Below the pieces are notes generated by a model. The model was not told where the DNA came from, searched no databases, and saw only the letters and a program-made list of their open reading frames with translations. Shown here in pieces: positions 29,913 to 41,300 of a stretch of DNA of 64,000 nucleotides. The stretch's first letter is position 1; each line of letters begins with the position of its first letter. Both the position numbers and the translations under genes were made by a program. Source of the DNA: Phytobacter diazotrophicus (GTDB taxonomy: Bacteria > Pseudomonadota > Gammaproteobacteria > Enterobacterales > Enterobacteriaceae); NCBI GenBank assembly GCA_004346725.1, contig SMDE01000008.1, positions 62,001-126,000 on the forward strand. The letters are read 5' to 3'.

Positions 29913-29924
29913 TTTTGCCTCCTC

Positions 29925-29946
29925 CCCTCTCCCGCCCGGGAGAGGG
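29925..29946 (+). terminator. Terminator of aroP
   Basis: A nine-base stem, CCCTCTCCC and GGGAGAGGG with loop GCCC, is followed by TTGTTATT. The CT/GA composition resembles the palindrome after acnB. Confidence 0.7.
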
Positions 29947-30081
29947 TTGTTATTCAATTGTTACCAATCTCACACTTTCCCCTATGTAGCTGTTTTGTCC
30001 ATGTTCCCGCCAACATCCTGTAACGCAAATTATGTTTAGCGGGCGAATAATTATTCCCACAACTCACTGGGAGTATCGTCG

Positions 30082-31488
30082 ATGGACAACAGTAAACTCT
30101 CTGTTAAAGAGAAAATCGGCTATGGGATGGGCGATGCCGGATGCAACATCATCTTTGGCGCCATCATGCTGTTTGTTAATTACTTTTACACGGATATTTT
30201 CGGTCTGGCACCTGCACTGGTAGGGGTGTTATTGCTCTCAATTCGCGTGATAGATGCCATCACCGACCCGATCATGGGGGCGATAGCCGACCGCACCCAA
30301 AGCAAGTACGGACGTTTTCGTCCATGGCTTTTGTGGATAGCCTTGCCCTATGCCGTGTTCAGCGTGCTGATGTTTACCACACCGGACTGGACCTACCATA
30401 GCAAAGTTATCTATGCCTTTATTACCTACTTCCTGCTCTCACTGACCTACACTGCGATCAACATCCCCTACTGCTCGTTAGGCGGCGTGATAACCAACGA
30501 TCCAAAAGAGCGTGTGGCCTGCCAGTCTTATCGTTTTGTGATGGTAGGGATTGCCACCCTGCTGCTGTCGCTGACGTTACTCCCTATGGCCGAATGGTTT
30601 GGTGGCGAAGACAAAGCCAAAGGCTATCAAATGGCGATGACGGTTCTGGCGTTTATCGGCATGTGTATGTTCTTGTTCTGCTTCGCTACAGTCCGCGAGC
30701 GTGTGCGCCCGGCGGTCCCAACCAACGACGATATGAAAAAGGACATGAAGGATGTCTGGAAAAACGACCAGTGGGTGCGGATTTTGCTGCTCACGCTGTG
30801 TAATGTCTGCCCGGGCTTTATCCGCATGGCCGCCACCATGTACTACGTGACCTGGGTCATGGGGCAAAGCACTCACTTCGCCACTCTCTTTATCAGCCTG
30901 GGCGTTGTCGGCATGATGATCGGCAGTATGCTGGCAAAAGTCCTGACCGACCGCTGGTGCAAGCTGAAAGTCTTCTTCTGGACTAACATCGCGCTGGCGA
31001 TTTTCTCCTGCGCCTTCTACTTCTTCGATCCGAAAGCCACGGTCATGATTGTGGTGCTCTACTTCCTGTTGAATATTCTCCATCAGATCCCTTCCCCGCT
31101 GCACTGGTCGCTAATGGCGGATGTGGACGATTATGGCGAGTGGAAAACCGGCAAACGTATCACCGGGATCAGCTTCTCTGGCAACCTGTTTTTCCTGAAA
31201 GTGGGGCTGGCGGTTGCTGGTGCGATGGTGGGCTTCTTACTCTCCTGGTACGGTTATGATGCAGGTGCCAAAGCGCAGAGTGCCAGCGCTATCAATGGCA
31301 TCATGCTGCTGTTTACCGTTATTCCGGGCGTGGGCTATCTGATTACCGCAGGAGTCGTACGCCTGCTGAAAGTGGATCGGGAACTGATGAAAACCATTCA
31401 GGCCGACCTGGAAAAACGCCGCGTCAATTATCATGAACTGAGCGAGAGCCAGGGCGTTCCCGTTGGTGAACATGTAAGGAAAGCATAA
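30082..31488 (+). CDS. GPH-family glycoside:cation symporter
   Basis: A 468-residue transporter of the glycoside-pentoside-hexuronide family (MelB/XynP/YicJ type), with about 12 membrane helices. The family pattern is visible as GYGMGDAGCNIIF in helix 1 and in the loop DRTQSKYGRFRPW (about 70-82), which carries the conserved basic and aromatic residues. The stop overlaps the next start by one base (TAATG), tying it to a GH43 glycosidase. The likely cargo is a pentose-containing oligosaccharide such as an arabinoside or xyloside. In E. coli K-12 aroP and ampE are neighbours, so this pair is an extra cassette here. Confidence 0.85.
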   Translation: MDNSKLSVKEKIGYGMGDAGCNIIFGAIMLFVNYFYTDIFGLAPALVGVLLLSIRVIDAITDPIMGAIADRTQSKYGRFRPWLLWIALPYAVFSVLMFTTPDWTYHSKVIYAFITYFLLSLTYTAINIPYCSLGGVITNDPKERVACQSYRFVMVGIATLLLSLTLLPMAEWFGGEDKAKGYQMAMTVLAFIGMCMFLFCFATVRERVRPAVPTNDDMKKDMKDVWKNDQWVRILLLTLCNVCPGFIRMAATMYYVTWVMGQSTHFATLFISLGVVGMMIGSMLAKVLTDRWCKLKVFFWTNIALAIFSCAFYFFDPKATVMIVVLYFLLNILHQIPSPLHWSLMADVDDYGEWKTGKRITGISFSGNLFFLKVGLAVAGAMVGFLLSWYGYDAGAKAQSASAINGIMLLFTVIPGVGYLITAGVVRLLKVDRELMKTIQADLEKRRVNYHELSESQGVPVGEHVRKA

Positions 31489-32435
31489 TGAACTGGCCGA
31501 ATCCCTTTATTGAGCAGCGTGCCGACCCGTATATTTTGCGTCATGATGGCAACTATTATTTTGTGGCCTCAGTCCCGGAATATGACCGGCTGGAAATCCG
31601 CCAGGCCAGTACTTTGGAGGGGCTGCGCGAAGCGCAAGGCGTGACCGTCTGGCGTAAACCGGCTACCGGACCAATGAGCGAACTCATCTGGGCGCCTGAG
31701 CTCCATTATATCGACGGTAAATGGTATCTCTACTTTGCCGCCACCTGGACGAAGGCACTGGATGCGCTGAACATGTTCCAGCACCGTATGTTTGTGCTGG
31801 AGTGCGCCGATGCCGATCCCCTTAGCGGGGTCTGGCTTGAAAAAGGCCAGGTGAAAACCCCGTTCGACACCTTTGCATTGGACGCCACGACCTTTGTTCA
31901 TCAGGGTAAACGCTGGTACCTGTGGGCACAGAAATCACCGGAGATTGCCGGTAATTCAAACCTCTATATTGCGGAGATGGAAAACCCCTGGACGTTAAAA
32001 GGTGAACCTCTCTTACTGAGCAAGCCGGAGTACGACTGGGAATGCAGGGGTTTTCTGGTAAACGAAGGCCCGGCGGTGCTGTTTCACGGCGACAGATTGT
32101 TTATCAGTTACTCTGCCAGCGCCACGGACGAGAACTACTGCATGGGACTGTTGTGGATTGATGTTAACGCTGACCCGCTAGTGGCGGCCAACTGGCATAA
32201 ATCACCGCAACCGGTATTCCGAACCAGTTACGAGAACCGGCAATATGGCCCCGGTCATAACAGCTTTACCCAAACCGCGGACGGTAAAGATGTGCTGGTC
32301 TACCATGCCCGAAACTATACGGAGATTGAAGGCGACCCGCTTTACGATCCAAACCGCCATACCCGCCTGAAGCTGATTCGCTGGCAAGAAAACGGGATGC
32401 CAGACTTCGGCATCCCGCCTGCGGACACGCAATAA
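31488..32435 (+). CDS. Glycoside hydrolase family 43 protein
   Basis: A 315-residue five-bladed beta-propeller glycosidase. The expected catalytic triad is seen as D13 (RADPYIL), D132 (LDATTF) and E193 (VNEGPAV), placed as in GH43 alpha-L-arabinofuranosidases and beta-xylosidases. There is no signal peptide, so it acts in the cytoplasm on sugars brought in by the GPH transporter directly upstream. Which linkage it cuts cannot be settled from sequence alone. The gene ends four bases before an ERIC element. Confidence 0.85.
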   Translation: MNWPNPFIEQRADPYILRHDGNYYFVASVPEYDRLEIRQASTLEGLREAQGVTVWRKPATGPMSELIWAPELHYIDGKWYLYFAATWTKALDALNMFQHRMFVLECADADPLSGVWLEKGQVKTPFDTFALDATTFVHQGKRWYLWAQKSPEIAGNSNLYIAEMENPWTLKGEPLLLSKPEYDWECRGFLVNEGPAVLFHGDRLFISYSASATDENYCMGLLWIDVNADPLVAANWHKSPQPVFRTSYENRQYGPGHNSFTQTADGKDVLVYHARNYTEIEGDPLYDPNRHTRLKLIRWQENGMPDFGIPPADTQ

Positions 32436-32438
32436 ATT

Positions 32439-32565
32439 TATACTCTAAATTATTCTGGTTGCAGGAAGGCGGCAAGTCAGTAAATCCCCAGGAGCATAGA
32501 TAACTTTGTGACTGGGGTGCGCTGAAGTAGCCAACGCACATGCAGCCTGAAGTATGACGAGTATA
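32439..32565. repeat. ERIC (IRU) element, full length 127 bp
   Basis: It begins TATACT and ends AGTATA as inverted ends, and is 127 bp, the standard ERIC length. The core has AATCCCCAGGAGC and GTGACTGGGGTG, the two halves of the conserved ERIC palindrome, flanked by GCAGGAAGGCGGCAAG. It sits between the GH43 gene and the ampE stop. Confidence 0.92.
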
Positions 32566-32576
32566 ACGGCACGTGG

Positions 32577-33427
32577 TTACATCAGCGTGCCGTAAATGGT
32601 TAACAGCGCCACCACCACCACCATCACGAACGAGGTTTTTTTGGCCATTGAGACGGCGGCTTTTGGTGTCTCGACTTTATCCATATGCGGCTCGCGGGCC
32701 AGCGAGAACTGCGCAAGACGCGTTAGTACATGATATTGCGAAGAATGCCGGTCGGTCAGCGAGGCAAACCATGCTGGCAGTGCCTTTTCGCCATGGCCGA
32801 TCAACGCATAAACCACGCCCGCCAGGCGCACCGGGATCCAGTCCAGCACGTGTAAAATCGCGTCGATTCCGGACTGCTGGCGTTCATTCGGCGTCTGATA
32901 GCGAGCCAGCCAGGATTGCCATGCACGCAAAAAGCTGTAGCCAACCAGCGTCACAGGCCCCCATATTCCACCGACGATAAACCAGAACAGCGGTGCCAGA
33001 TAATAACGAAAGTTGATCCACAAAAGCGCATTTTGCAGCTCACACAGGTACTCCCGTTCATTACAGCCCGGCGGTATACCATGAATCAACGTGAGTTCAT
33101 TCGCCATGGCATTATGGGCGTGGCTGTCATTACGCGCGGCCGCTTTGAGGTAAGCATGGTAATGCAGACGCACTTTTCCAGCACCGATACACAAAAGCCC
33201 CAGCAGGATCCACACTACCAGCAGTGGCACATTGAAAAAGAGCCCCTCCAGCGCCTGCAAAATGAGGAAGGTCACCAGCATGGCGACCACCGCCATCAGG
33301 AGCGTTCTCAGCATAGAGTAGTGTTTGACCCGGCGGAACAACACTTCCAGGCGATGATCCAGTTGCCAGTGTTCTCCGAGTTTAAAAAGCCGCTCGGCAA
33401 TAAGAACCAGCAGCATGGTAAACAGTG

Positions 33428-33431
<4 letters not shown>
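32577..33431 (-). CDS. ampE: Inner-membrane protein AmpE
   Basis: A 284-residue membrane protein, the same length as E. coli AmpE, with about four hydrophobic segments (near 2-18, 40-62, 66-85 and a C-terminal [16 protein letters not shown]). It is proposed to be a sensor or transporter linked to beta-lactamase induction, but that role is not firmly shown. The start overlaps the end of ampD by four bases, so the two are coupled. Confidence 0.93.
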
Positions 33432-35027
<1,596 letters not shown>

Positions 35028-35262
35028 TACCCCATAGCCCGATGGCGTCTCTCTGTCGGGCTTATCCTTCTCTTTTTCCCCTGCAAGGTAAAGCCCTTAC
35101 GCCACGTTATGACTCGTTTTTCGTAAAGCCTCGCAAACCTGTTGTTCAATGCTGCAAGCTGCTCAAAAACGGCTGAAGCTCCGTTCCCGTTTCGTTTTTC
35201 GACCCTCGCAGGCCATTCCTTATGTTTGCCAAAGTAACGCCACCTAACTCAAGGAGCGAACA

Positions 35263-35700
35263 ATGGACAAGCAACGAGGCTTCACCCTTATCGAACTGAT
35301 GGTGGTCATTGGCATTATTGCTATTTTGAGCGCAATCGGCATTCCGGCGTATCAGAACTACCTGCGCAAAGCCGCACTCACCGACATGCTGCAAACCTTT
35401 ATCCCCTATCGTACGGCCGTTGAGCTATGCGCACTGGAGCGTGGCGGCGTCACAGGTTGCGAGGGTGGCACTAACGGTATCCCTGCCCCCACCACCACCC
35501 GCTATGTTTCAGCCATGACCATCAGCAAAGGAGTGATTACCCTCACCGGCCAGGAGAGCCTGACGGGCCTGAGCGTAGTCATGACGCCGCAGTGGAATGC
35601 GGGCAACGGTATGTCGGGCTGGGCACGTAGCTGCACGGTGGCCGATAACGGCGCGCTGAAACAGGCCTGTGAAGATGTCTTCCGTGGAAACAGTAACTAA
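35263..35700 (+). CDS. ppdD: Type IV major pilin precursor
   Basis: A 145-residue prepilin with the class III signal: a short basic leader, cut after G6 before F7, and E11 at position +5 of the mature protein, then the hydrophobic helix LMVVIGIIAILSAI. Four cysteines (C56, C66, C124, C136) could make two disulphides in the globular head. It is the first gene of ppdD-hofB-hofC, the ten-base gap to hofB indicating one operon. The prepilin peptidase is not in the window. Confidence 0.95.
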   Translation: MDKQRGFTLIELMVVIGIIAILSAIGIPAYQNYLRKAALTDMLQTFIPYRTAVELCALERGGVTGCEGGTNGIPAPTTTRYVSAMTISKGVITLTGQESLTGLSVVMTPQWNAGNGMSGWARSCTVADNGALKQACEDVFRGNSN

Positions 35701-35710
35701 GGGACAGCCC

Positions 35711-37096
35711 ATGCGCCAGGATAAACTCACCACGCTGTGCAAACGCCACCATGCCTGCCTGCTTAACTGTGATGAAAAGATACTGACCATTGCCGTCGTG
35801 GGCGATCCCTCATCGGAACTACTTGAAGCACTACGTTTCGCGACACAAAAACGCATTGATATCGAATGCTGGACGCAGGAGCAGATGGACAGCCATCATC
35901 AACAGTCTGTAGAAGCGCAATCTCTCGTCCCCGTAGAGGATTCAGGTTCAGCGGTCGAATTACTTGACCAGACGCTGCAACAGGCGCTTAGCCAGAGGGC
36001 ATCCGATATCCATTTTGAACCCGCGGAACATACCTATCGCATCCGGCTGCGCGTTGATGGCGTACTGCATGCGTTGCCTCTGATTCCCGGCGCGCTCGCC
36101 AACACGCTGACCGCACGACTGAAAGTATTAGGTAATCTGGATATTGCCGAACGCAGGCTGCCGCAAGACGGGCAATTCAGCACCACGCTTAACGGACAGA
36201 ATGTCTCGTTTCGCATTGCCACCCTGCCGTGCCGACACGGTGAAAAAGTGGTACTGAGGTTGTTACATCAGGTAAGTCAGGCACTCGACCTTCATCAGCT
36301 AGGAATGACCCACTCCCAACTGGCGCAATTCCAGCAGGCTTTGAACAAACCCCAGGGATTGCTACTGGTCACCGGCCCCACGGGCAGTGGAAAAACCGTC
36401 ACCCTCTACAGTGCGTTGCAGGCTCGCAATAAGCCTGAGATCAATCTCTGCAGCGTGGAAGATCCGATTGAGATCCCGCTTACTGGCCTGAATCAGACAC
36501 AGATTAACCCACGCGCCGGGTTGACCTTCCAGAGTGTATTACGGGCGCTTTTGCGACAGGATCCGGATGTCATTATGGTCGGTGAGGTCCGCGATGGCGA
36601 AACGGCTGAAATCGCCATCAAGGCCGCGCAAACCGGGCATCTGGTCCTCTCAACACTTCACACCAACTCGACAGCCGAAACACTGGTACGCATCCAGCAA
36701 ATGGGGGTTGCCCGCTGGATGATCTCCTCCGCGCTCTCGTTGGTTGTCGCACAGCGGCTGGTGCGAAAGTTGTGCCCCCACTGCCACAGCCGGGAGCACG
36801 AGAATATTAACCTGCCGACATCACTCTGGCCGCGCCCCTTACCGCGCTGGATATCAAAGGGCTGTGAGCGCTGTTATCACGGATTTTATGGGCGAGTCGC
36901 GCTTTTTGAGGTTCTGGAAGTAGACGGGGAACTGCGTCAGGCTATTGCCAGTGGGCTCCCTGCCAGCGACATTGAAAGGCAATCTCGTTCGGCGGGCATG
37001 ATGACGCTGTTCCAGAACGGCTGTATGGCGGTAGAAAACGGGATCACTACTTTTGAAGAGCTGGTTCGCGTATTGGGTATGCCCGATGGCGACTAA
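35711..37096 (+). CDS. hofB: Type IV pilus assembly ATPase (GspE/PilB family)
   Basis: The cytoplasmic ATPase that drives pilus assembly. The 461-residue protein has Walker A GPTGSGKT (222-229), the aspartate box VEDPIEI, Walker B RALLRQDPDVIMVGEVRD and the His box LSTLHTNS. A CPHC...CERC zinc-binding set lies near the C terminus. The in-frame ATG at 35669 would overlap ppdD; the ATG at 35711 with AAGGGA upstream gives the family length. hofC overlaps its last 11 bases. Confidence 0.94.
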   Translation: MRQDKLTTLCKRHHACLLNCDEKILTIAVVGDPSSELLEALRFATQKRIDIECWTQEQMDSHHQQSVEAQSLVPVEDSGSAVELLDQTLQQALSQRASDIHFEPAEHTYRIRLRVDGVLHALPLIPGALANTLTARLKVLGNLDIAERRLPQDGQFSTTLNGQNVSFRIATLPCRHGEKVVLRLLHQVSQALDLHQLGMTHSQLAQFQQALNKPQGLLLVTGPTGSGKTVTLYSALQARNKPEINLCSVEDPIEIPLTGLNQTQINPRAGLTFQSVLRALLRQDPDVIMVGEVRDGETAEIAIKAAQTGHLVLSTLHTNSTAETLVRIQQMGVARWMISSALSLVVAQRLVRKLCPHCHSREHENINLPTSLWPRPLPRWISKGCERCYHGFYGRVALFEVLEVDGELRQAIASGLPASDIERQSRSAGMMTLFQNGCMAVENGITTFEELVRVLGMPDGD

Positions 37097-38288
37097 ACAA
37101 CTCTGGCAGTGGGCCGGGCTTGACGATAACGGTGAACGGCACGAAGGCGCTTACTGGGCAGAACAGCGCAGCGATGCACTGTTCGCTTTGCAACAGCAAT
37201 GCCTTCACCCCCTCTCTCTACGCCGTCGCCCTGTACGCCAGGCACAGTGGCGCGGTGAACACAGTAGCGAGGTCATCCACCAGCTTGCCACATTGCTGCA
37301 GGCTGGTCTGACGCTGCCGGATGGCCTGCAGTTGCTGGCCAAACAGCAGCCTTCTGTTCAGTGGCAGGCGCTATTACAGACACTGGCCGAAAACCTGGCA
37401 CAGGGCGAGACATTCTCTGGTGCGCTGTCGCGCTGGCCGGAGGTCTTTCCGCCCCTTTACCAGGCAATGATACGAACAGGTGAGCTTACGGGGAAGCTCG
37501 ATGAGTGCTGCTTTAAACTCGCTGCGCAGCAAAAAACACAGCTTGTCCTGGCGCGGAAAGTGAAAAAAGCGCTGCGTTATCCACTTATTGTGCTGACATT
37601 AGCCTTCATCGTAGTACTGGCGATGATCTATTTCGTACTCCCGGAATTTGCCACCATTTACCAGACATTTAACACGCCGTTGCCTGCCCTCACGCGTGGG
37701 GTGCTTGCGTGTGCGGATATCCTGCAGCAAGCCAGCCTTCCGTTAGCCATTATCAGCCTGCTTCTGGCAATTCTGTTGGGGCGTTTACAGAAACAGTCAG
37801 GCTGGCTGCGTTATCAGCAGCGTATTCTGCTGGCGTGCCCGCTGATAGGGCAACTTGTTCTTGGGCAGAAGCTCAGCCAGATCTTTACCGTGCTATCGCT
37901 GACGCAGCGTGCTGGCATCGCCTTCTTACAAGGTCTGGAGAGCGTCAAAGAAACGCTTACATGCCCGTGGTGGCGAGATATTGTTGATGCTATACATCTG
38001 GATATTACACAGGGTCAGTCGATTTCAGCGGCATTCAGCGCCAGAGGGGTTTTTACGCCACTTTGCATTCAACTGGTCAGTACGGGGGAAGCCTCAGGCG
38101 CGCTGGACGCAATGTTATTTAATCTGGCGATGCATCATAGTGAACAGACGCAACATCAGGCCGACGGGCTGGCCTCCATGCTGGAGCCTTTACTGCTGGT
38201 TGTGACAGGAATTATTGTCGGCACACTGATCGTGGCCATGTATCTGCCGATTTTCCATCTGGGAGATGCGATGAGTGGAATGGGATGA
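37086..38288 (+). CDS. hofC: Type IV pilus inner-membrane platform protein (GspF/PilC family)
   Basis: The 400-residue platform protein has two T2SF domains (about 60-180 and 265-385), each with the GEXTGXLD-type motif (RTGELTGKLDE; STGEASGALDA). Hydrophobic segments lie near 170-190, 210-235 and 370-392. It starts inside the end of hofB with an 11-base overlap. The other pilus genes (prepilin peptidase, secretin, alignment proteins) are not here, as in E. coli where they are scattered. Confidence 0.93.
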   Translation: MATKQLWQWAGLDDNGERHEGAYWAEQRSDALFALQQQCLHPLSLRRRPVRQAQWRGEHSSEVIHQLATLLQAGLTLPDGLQLLAKQQPSVQWQALLQTLAENLAQGETFSGALSRWPEVFPPLYQAMIRTGELTGKLDECCFKLAAQQKTQLVLARKVKKALRYPLIVLTLAFIVVLAMIYFVLPEFATIYQTFNTPLPALTRGVLACADILQQASLPLAIISLLLAILLGRLQKQSGWLRYQQRILLACPLIGQLVLGQKLSQIFTVLSLTQRAGIAFLQGLESVKETLTCPWWRDIVDAIHLDITQGQSISAAFSARGVFTPLCIQLVSTGEASGALDAMLFNLAMHHSEQTQHQADGLASMLEPLLLVVTGIIVGTLIVAMYLPIFHLGDAMSGMG

Positions 38289-38290
38289 AA

Positions 38291-38312
38291 CAGGCGCAGC
38301 AAACTGCGCCTG
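38291..38312. terminator. Hairpin between convergent hofC and guaC
   Basis: CAGGCGCAG and CTGCGCCTG form a nine-base stem with loop CAAA, three bases after the hofC stop. The minus-strand side continues TTTCATC, so it most likely ends the guaC transcript, and may serve both. Confidence 0.65.
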
Positions 38313-38320
38313 TAAACCGA

Positions 38321-39364
38321 TTAAAGGCTATTGAAAACGCGGTTTTCTTGCTCCTGAACGCGGATAAAGGTAGTGCGTTTGGTCAGCTCTTTCAGGCGAG
38401 ATGCGCCCACATAAGTACAGGCGGAACGCAAGCCACCAAGGATATCGCGCGCGGTATTTTCGACCGGGCCGCGTAGTTTCAACTTAACGGTTTTACCTTC
38501 TGCCGCACGGTACTGAGCAACCCCACCAACATGACGGGTCATCGCCGACTCAGAACTCATGCCATAGAACAGCATGAATTTTTCACCGTTTTCGTCAACC
38601 ACGGTACCGCCGCTTTCTTCGTGCCCTGCTAACATCCCACCGAGCATGACAAAATCAGCGCCGCCGCCAAAGGCTTTCGCCACATCGCCAGGCACGGTAC
38701 AGCCGCCATCGCTAACGATTTGACCGCCCAAGCCATGTGCTGCATCGGCACACTCAATCACAGCGGAAAGCTGAGGATAACCGACACCGGTTTTCACACG
38801 TGTGGTGCAAACAGAACCCGGACCGATACCGACTTTGACAATATCCGCACCGGAGAGAATCAGCTCTTCACACATTTCGCCTGTTACTACGTTACCTGCG
38901 CAGATCGTTTTGTTCGGCCAGGCTTCGCGCGCTTTCGACACAAACTGTACGAAGTGCTCGGAATAACCATTCGCGACATCAATGCAGACGAAATTCAACT
39001 GGGAGTGCAGCGCCAGAATTTGTTTGGTTTTTTCAAAGTCAGCATCTGAGGTACCTGTTGATACCATTACATGACGCAATACATCGTCAGATTCGCGCTG
39101 AACAAATGTTTTCCAGTCTTCGACAGAATAATGTTTATGTACTGCGGTCAGAATATCGAACGAAGCCAGCGCTTTCGCCATAGCAAAGGTGCCAACGGTA
39201 TCCATATTGGCTGCAATTACCGGTACGCCAGACCAGTTCTGTCCTGAATGCTTAAAGGTAAACTCGCGTTCCAGCTCAACATCGGAACGGCTTTTGAGGG
39301 TAGAGCGTTTAGGGCGGATAAGAACGTCTTTAAAGCCTAATTTCAGATCTTCTTCAATACGCAT
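38321..39364 (-). CDS. guaC: GMP reductase
   Basis: It reduces GMP to IMP with NADPH, balancing guanine and adenine nucleotides. The 347-residue TIM-barrel protein has the catalytic C186 in [10 protein letters not shown]219/G220-type phosphate loops ([11 protein letters not shown]) and the [11 protein letters not shown] flap, like IMP dehydrogenase but without CBS domains. The in-frame start at 39439 would lie near the promoter; the ATG at 39364 gives the family N terminus [10 protein letters not shown]. Confidence 0.96.
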   Translation of the reverse strand: MRIEEDLKLGFKDVLIRPKRSTLKSRSDVELEREFTFKHSGQNWSGVPVIAANMDTVGTFAMAKALASFDILTAVHKHYSVEDWKTFVQRESDDVLRHVMVSTGTSDADFEKTKQILALHSQLNFVCIDVANGYSEHFVQFVSKAREAWPNKTICAGNVVTGEMCEELILSGADIVKVGIGPGSVCTTRVKTGVGYPQLSAVIECADAAHGLGGQIVSDGGCTVPGDVAKAFGGGADFVMLGGMLAGHEESGGTVVDENGEKFMLFYGMSSESAMTRHVGGVAQYRAAEGKTVKLKLRGPVENTARDILGGLRSACTYVGASRLKELTKRTTFIRVQEQENRVFNSL

Positions 39365-39428
39365 GTGCGGATTCCTGGGGTTAATGGCGAACAACGCAGA
39401 CTTGCAAACACACAACTCCAGTGACGCT

Positions 39429-39456
39429 ATCATACGCACTAATCAGGACTCCGCAA
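39429..39456 (-). promoter_or_regulatory. Candidate sigma-70 promoter of guaC
   Basis: On the minus strand TTGCGG (39451-39456) and TATGAT (39429-39434) are 16 bases apart and about 65 bases before the guaC ATG. It supports the choice of the shorter guaC start. Confidence 0.55.
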
Positions 39457-39693
39457 GACTGCGAAATTCTCTTTTTTTACGCTACAATCCTATAAATTTA
39501 CCTGGTGAAAGGGCAAGATTAGCCGCATTTGCGAAAGTTCATCTTGCTCAAATTATAACCTACTGATTCACATAATAAATGCATTATTATTTTTCCGCGT
39601 TTCGCTTACTGACGACCTTCGTAAAGCAAACTGGCAAAATTAAAAATGTGTGGGTTATGATTTTTTTTACCGACTATTTTGAGATCAGGCGCT

Positions 39694-40314
39694 ATGGGGT
39701 ATACGGTCGCGTTAACCGGAGGTATTGGTAGCGGCAAAAGCACGGTCGCTGATGCCTTCGCCCGTTTGGGTGTTGATATTGTCGATGCAGATATTATTGC
39801 CCGCCAGGTTGTTGAACCGGGCTCTGTTGCATTACAAGCCATCGCCGAACATTTTGGTTCAGACATCCTCACACCTGAGGGTTCACTGAACCGTCGCTTA
39901 TTACGCGAACGCATTTTTGCTTCCCCAGCCGAGAAAAACTGGCTCAATGGTTTGCTGCACCCATTAATACATCAGCAAACCCAGCGACAAATTGCCGGGG
40001 CTACTTCACCCTATGTGTTGTGGGTTGTTCCTTTGTTGGTTGAAAACCATTTACAGAACAAAGCCGACCGGGTATTGGTTATCGACGTCTCACCAGAGAC
40101 GCAAATTTTGCGAACGATGCAGCGTGACGGCGTAAGCCGTGAAAATGCTGAGCATATTCTGGCGGCGCAAGCGACACGTGAAGCACGCCTTGCCGTTGCG
40201 GATGATATTATTGACAATAATGGCGCACCAGATGCAATTGCATCGGATGTTGCCCGCCTGCATGCGGCTTATCTGAGCTATGCATTACAGGCAGTTTCAC
40301 AGGAAAACCCTTAA
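39694..40314 (+). CDS. coaE: Dephospho-CoA kinase
   Basis: The last step of coenzyme A synthesis: phosphorylation of the 3' hydroxyl of dephospho-CoA. The 206-residue protein has the P loop GGIGSGKS (9-16), DADIIAR after it, and the LID-side arginines in RTMQRD. A TTG start five codons upstream is in frame, but the ATG at 39694 matches the E. coli length. The stop shares a base with the zapD start (TAATG). Confidence 0.95.
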   Translation: MGYTVALTGGIGSGKSTVADAFARLGVDIVDADIIARQVVEPGSVALQAIAEHFGSDILTPEGSLNRRLLRERIFASPAEKNWLNGLLHPLIHQQTQRQIAGATSPYVLWVVPLLVENHLQNKADRVLVIDVSPETQILRTMQRDGVSRENAEHILAAQATREARLAVADDIIDNNGAPDAIASDVARLHAAYLSYALQAVSQENP

Positions 40315-41057
40315 TGCAGACCCACGTCCTATTTGAACACCCGCTCAATGAAAAGATGCGCACCTGGCTGCGTATCGAATTCCTGCTCCAGCAACTCACT
40401 GCCCGCCTTCCTCTTGCCGATCATGCAGATGCGCTGCATTTCTTCCGCAATGCCGGTGAGTTATTGGATATTTTCGAGCGTGGTGACACACGTACCGAAT
40501 TGCTTAAAGAGCTGGAACGCCAGCAACGTAAATTAAAAGCCTGGGCCGAAGTGCCTGGTGTTGATCAGGGACGTATCGATGCCATTCGCCAACAGTTAAA
40601 AGAGACCAGCACCATGCTGATGGCAGCCCCCCGGATTGGGCAGTTGCTGCGTGAAGACCGTCTCATCGGCCTGGTCCGCCAGCGTCTGAGTATACCGGGC
40701 GGCTGTTGCAGCTTTGATTTGCCCACCCTGCATGTCTGGCTGCATTTGCCACAGGTTCAGCGTGACGAGCAGGTGAATATCTGGCTGTCCAGCCTGACGC
40801 CACTCAATCATACGTTGTCACTGATTCTGGATTTGATCCGCAACTCAGCTCCGTTCCGTAAGCAAACCAGTCTGAACGGTTTTTACCAGGATAATGGTGA
40901 AGATGCCGATCTGCTTCGCCTGCACCTGGATTTAGACAGCCAGTTATTCCCACAGATTTCGGGGCATAAAAGTCGTTTCGCCATTCGTTTCCTGCCGCTC
41001 GATAGTGAAAATGGCATCATCCCGGAACGCCTGGATTTCGAACTGGCTTGTTGTTAA
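40314..41057 (+). CDS. zapD: Cell division protein ZapD (FtsZ-associated)
   Basis: A 247-residue cytoplasmic protein that binds the C-terminal tail of FtsZ and bundles its filaments. It is mostly helical in the first half (KTWLRIEF-like helices and the basic [12 protein letters not shown]) with a beta-rich second half. The one-base overlap with coaE indicates coupled translation. Its partner ftsZ is on the other strand at 46320-47471. Confidence 0.94.
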   Translation: MQTHVLFEHPLNEKMRTWLRIEFLLQQLTARLPLADHADALHFFRNAGELLDIFERGDTRTELLKELERQQRKLKAWAEVPGVDQGRIDAIRQQLKETSTMLMAAPRIGQLLREDRLIGLVRQRLSIPGGCCSFDLPTLHVWLHLPQVQRDEQVNIWLSSLTPLNHTLSLILDLIRNSAPFRKQTSLNGFYQDNGEDADLLRLHLDLDSQLFPQISGHKSRFAIRFLPLDSENGIIPERLDFELACC

Positions 41058-41066
41058 GGAGAAATG

Positions 41067-41261
41067 ATGTCAGACGCAACGCGTGTTAATTGCCCGACCT
41101 GCGGCAAAAACGTGATATGGAGCGAAACCAGCCCGTTTCGCCCGTTCTGTTCAAAACGCTGCCAGTTAATAGACCTGGGTGAATGGGCTGCGGAAGAAAA
41201 GCGCATCCCGAGTGCAGGGGATCTTTCCGACAGTGACGACTGGAGTGAAGAACAGCAGTAA
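41067..41261 (+). CDS. yacG: DNA gyrase inhibitor YacG, zinc-finger protein
   Basis: A 64-residue protein with four zinc cysteines, C9, C12, C28 and C32 (CPTCGK and FCSKRC), and an acidic flexible tail. The E. coli protein binds GyrB and blocks gyrase. Two ATGs stand in tandem after AAGGAG; the second has better spacing. It is the third gene of coaE-zapD-yacG, nine bases after zapD. Confidence 0.93.
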   Translation: MSDATRVNCPTCGKNVIWSETSPFRPFCSKRCQLIDLGEWAAEEKRIPSAGDLSDSDDWSEEQQ

Positions 41262-41269
41262 ATGACAAG

Positions 41270-41289
41270 GTGGCGGGAAGCCCCGCCAC
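41270..41289. terminator. Hairpin between convergent yacG and mutT
   Basis: GTGGCGGG and CCCGCCAC form a perfect eight-base stem with loop AAGC, just after the yacG stop. No long T run follows on either side, so it may act as a two-way mRNA end. Confidence 0.55.
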
Positions 41290-41300
41290 ACTTTGCGCCA

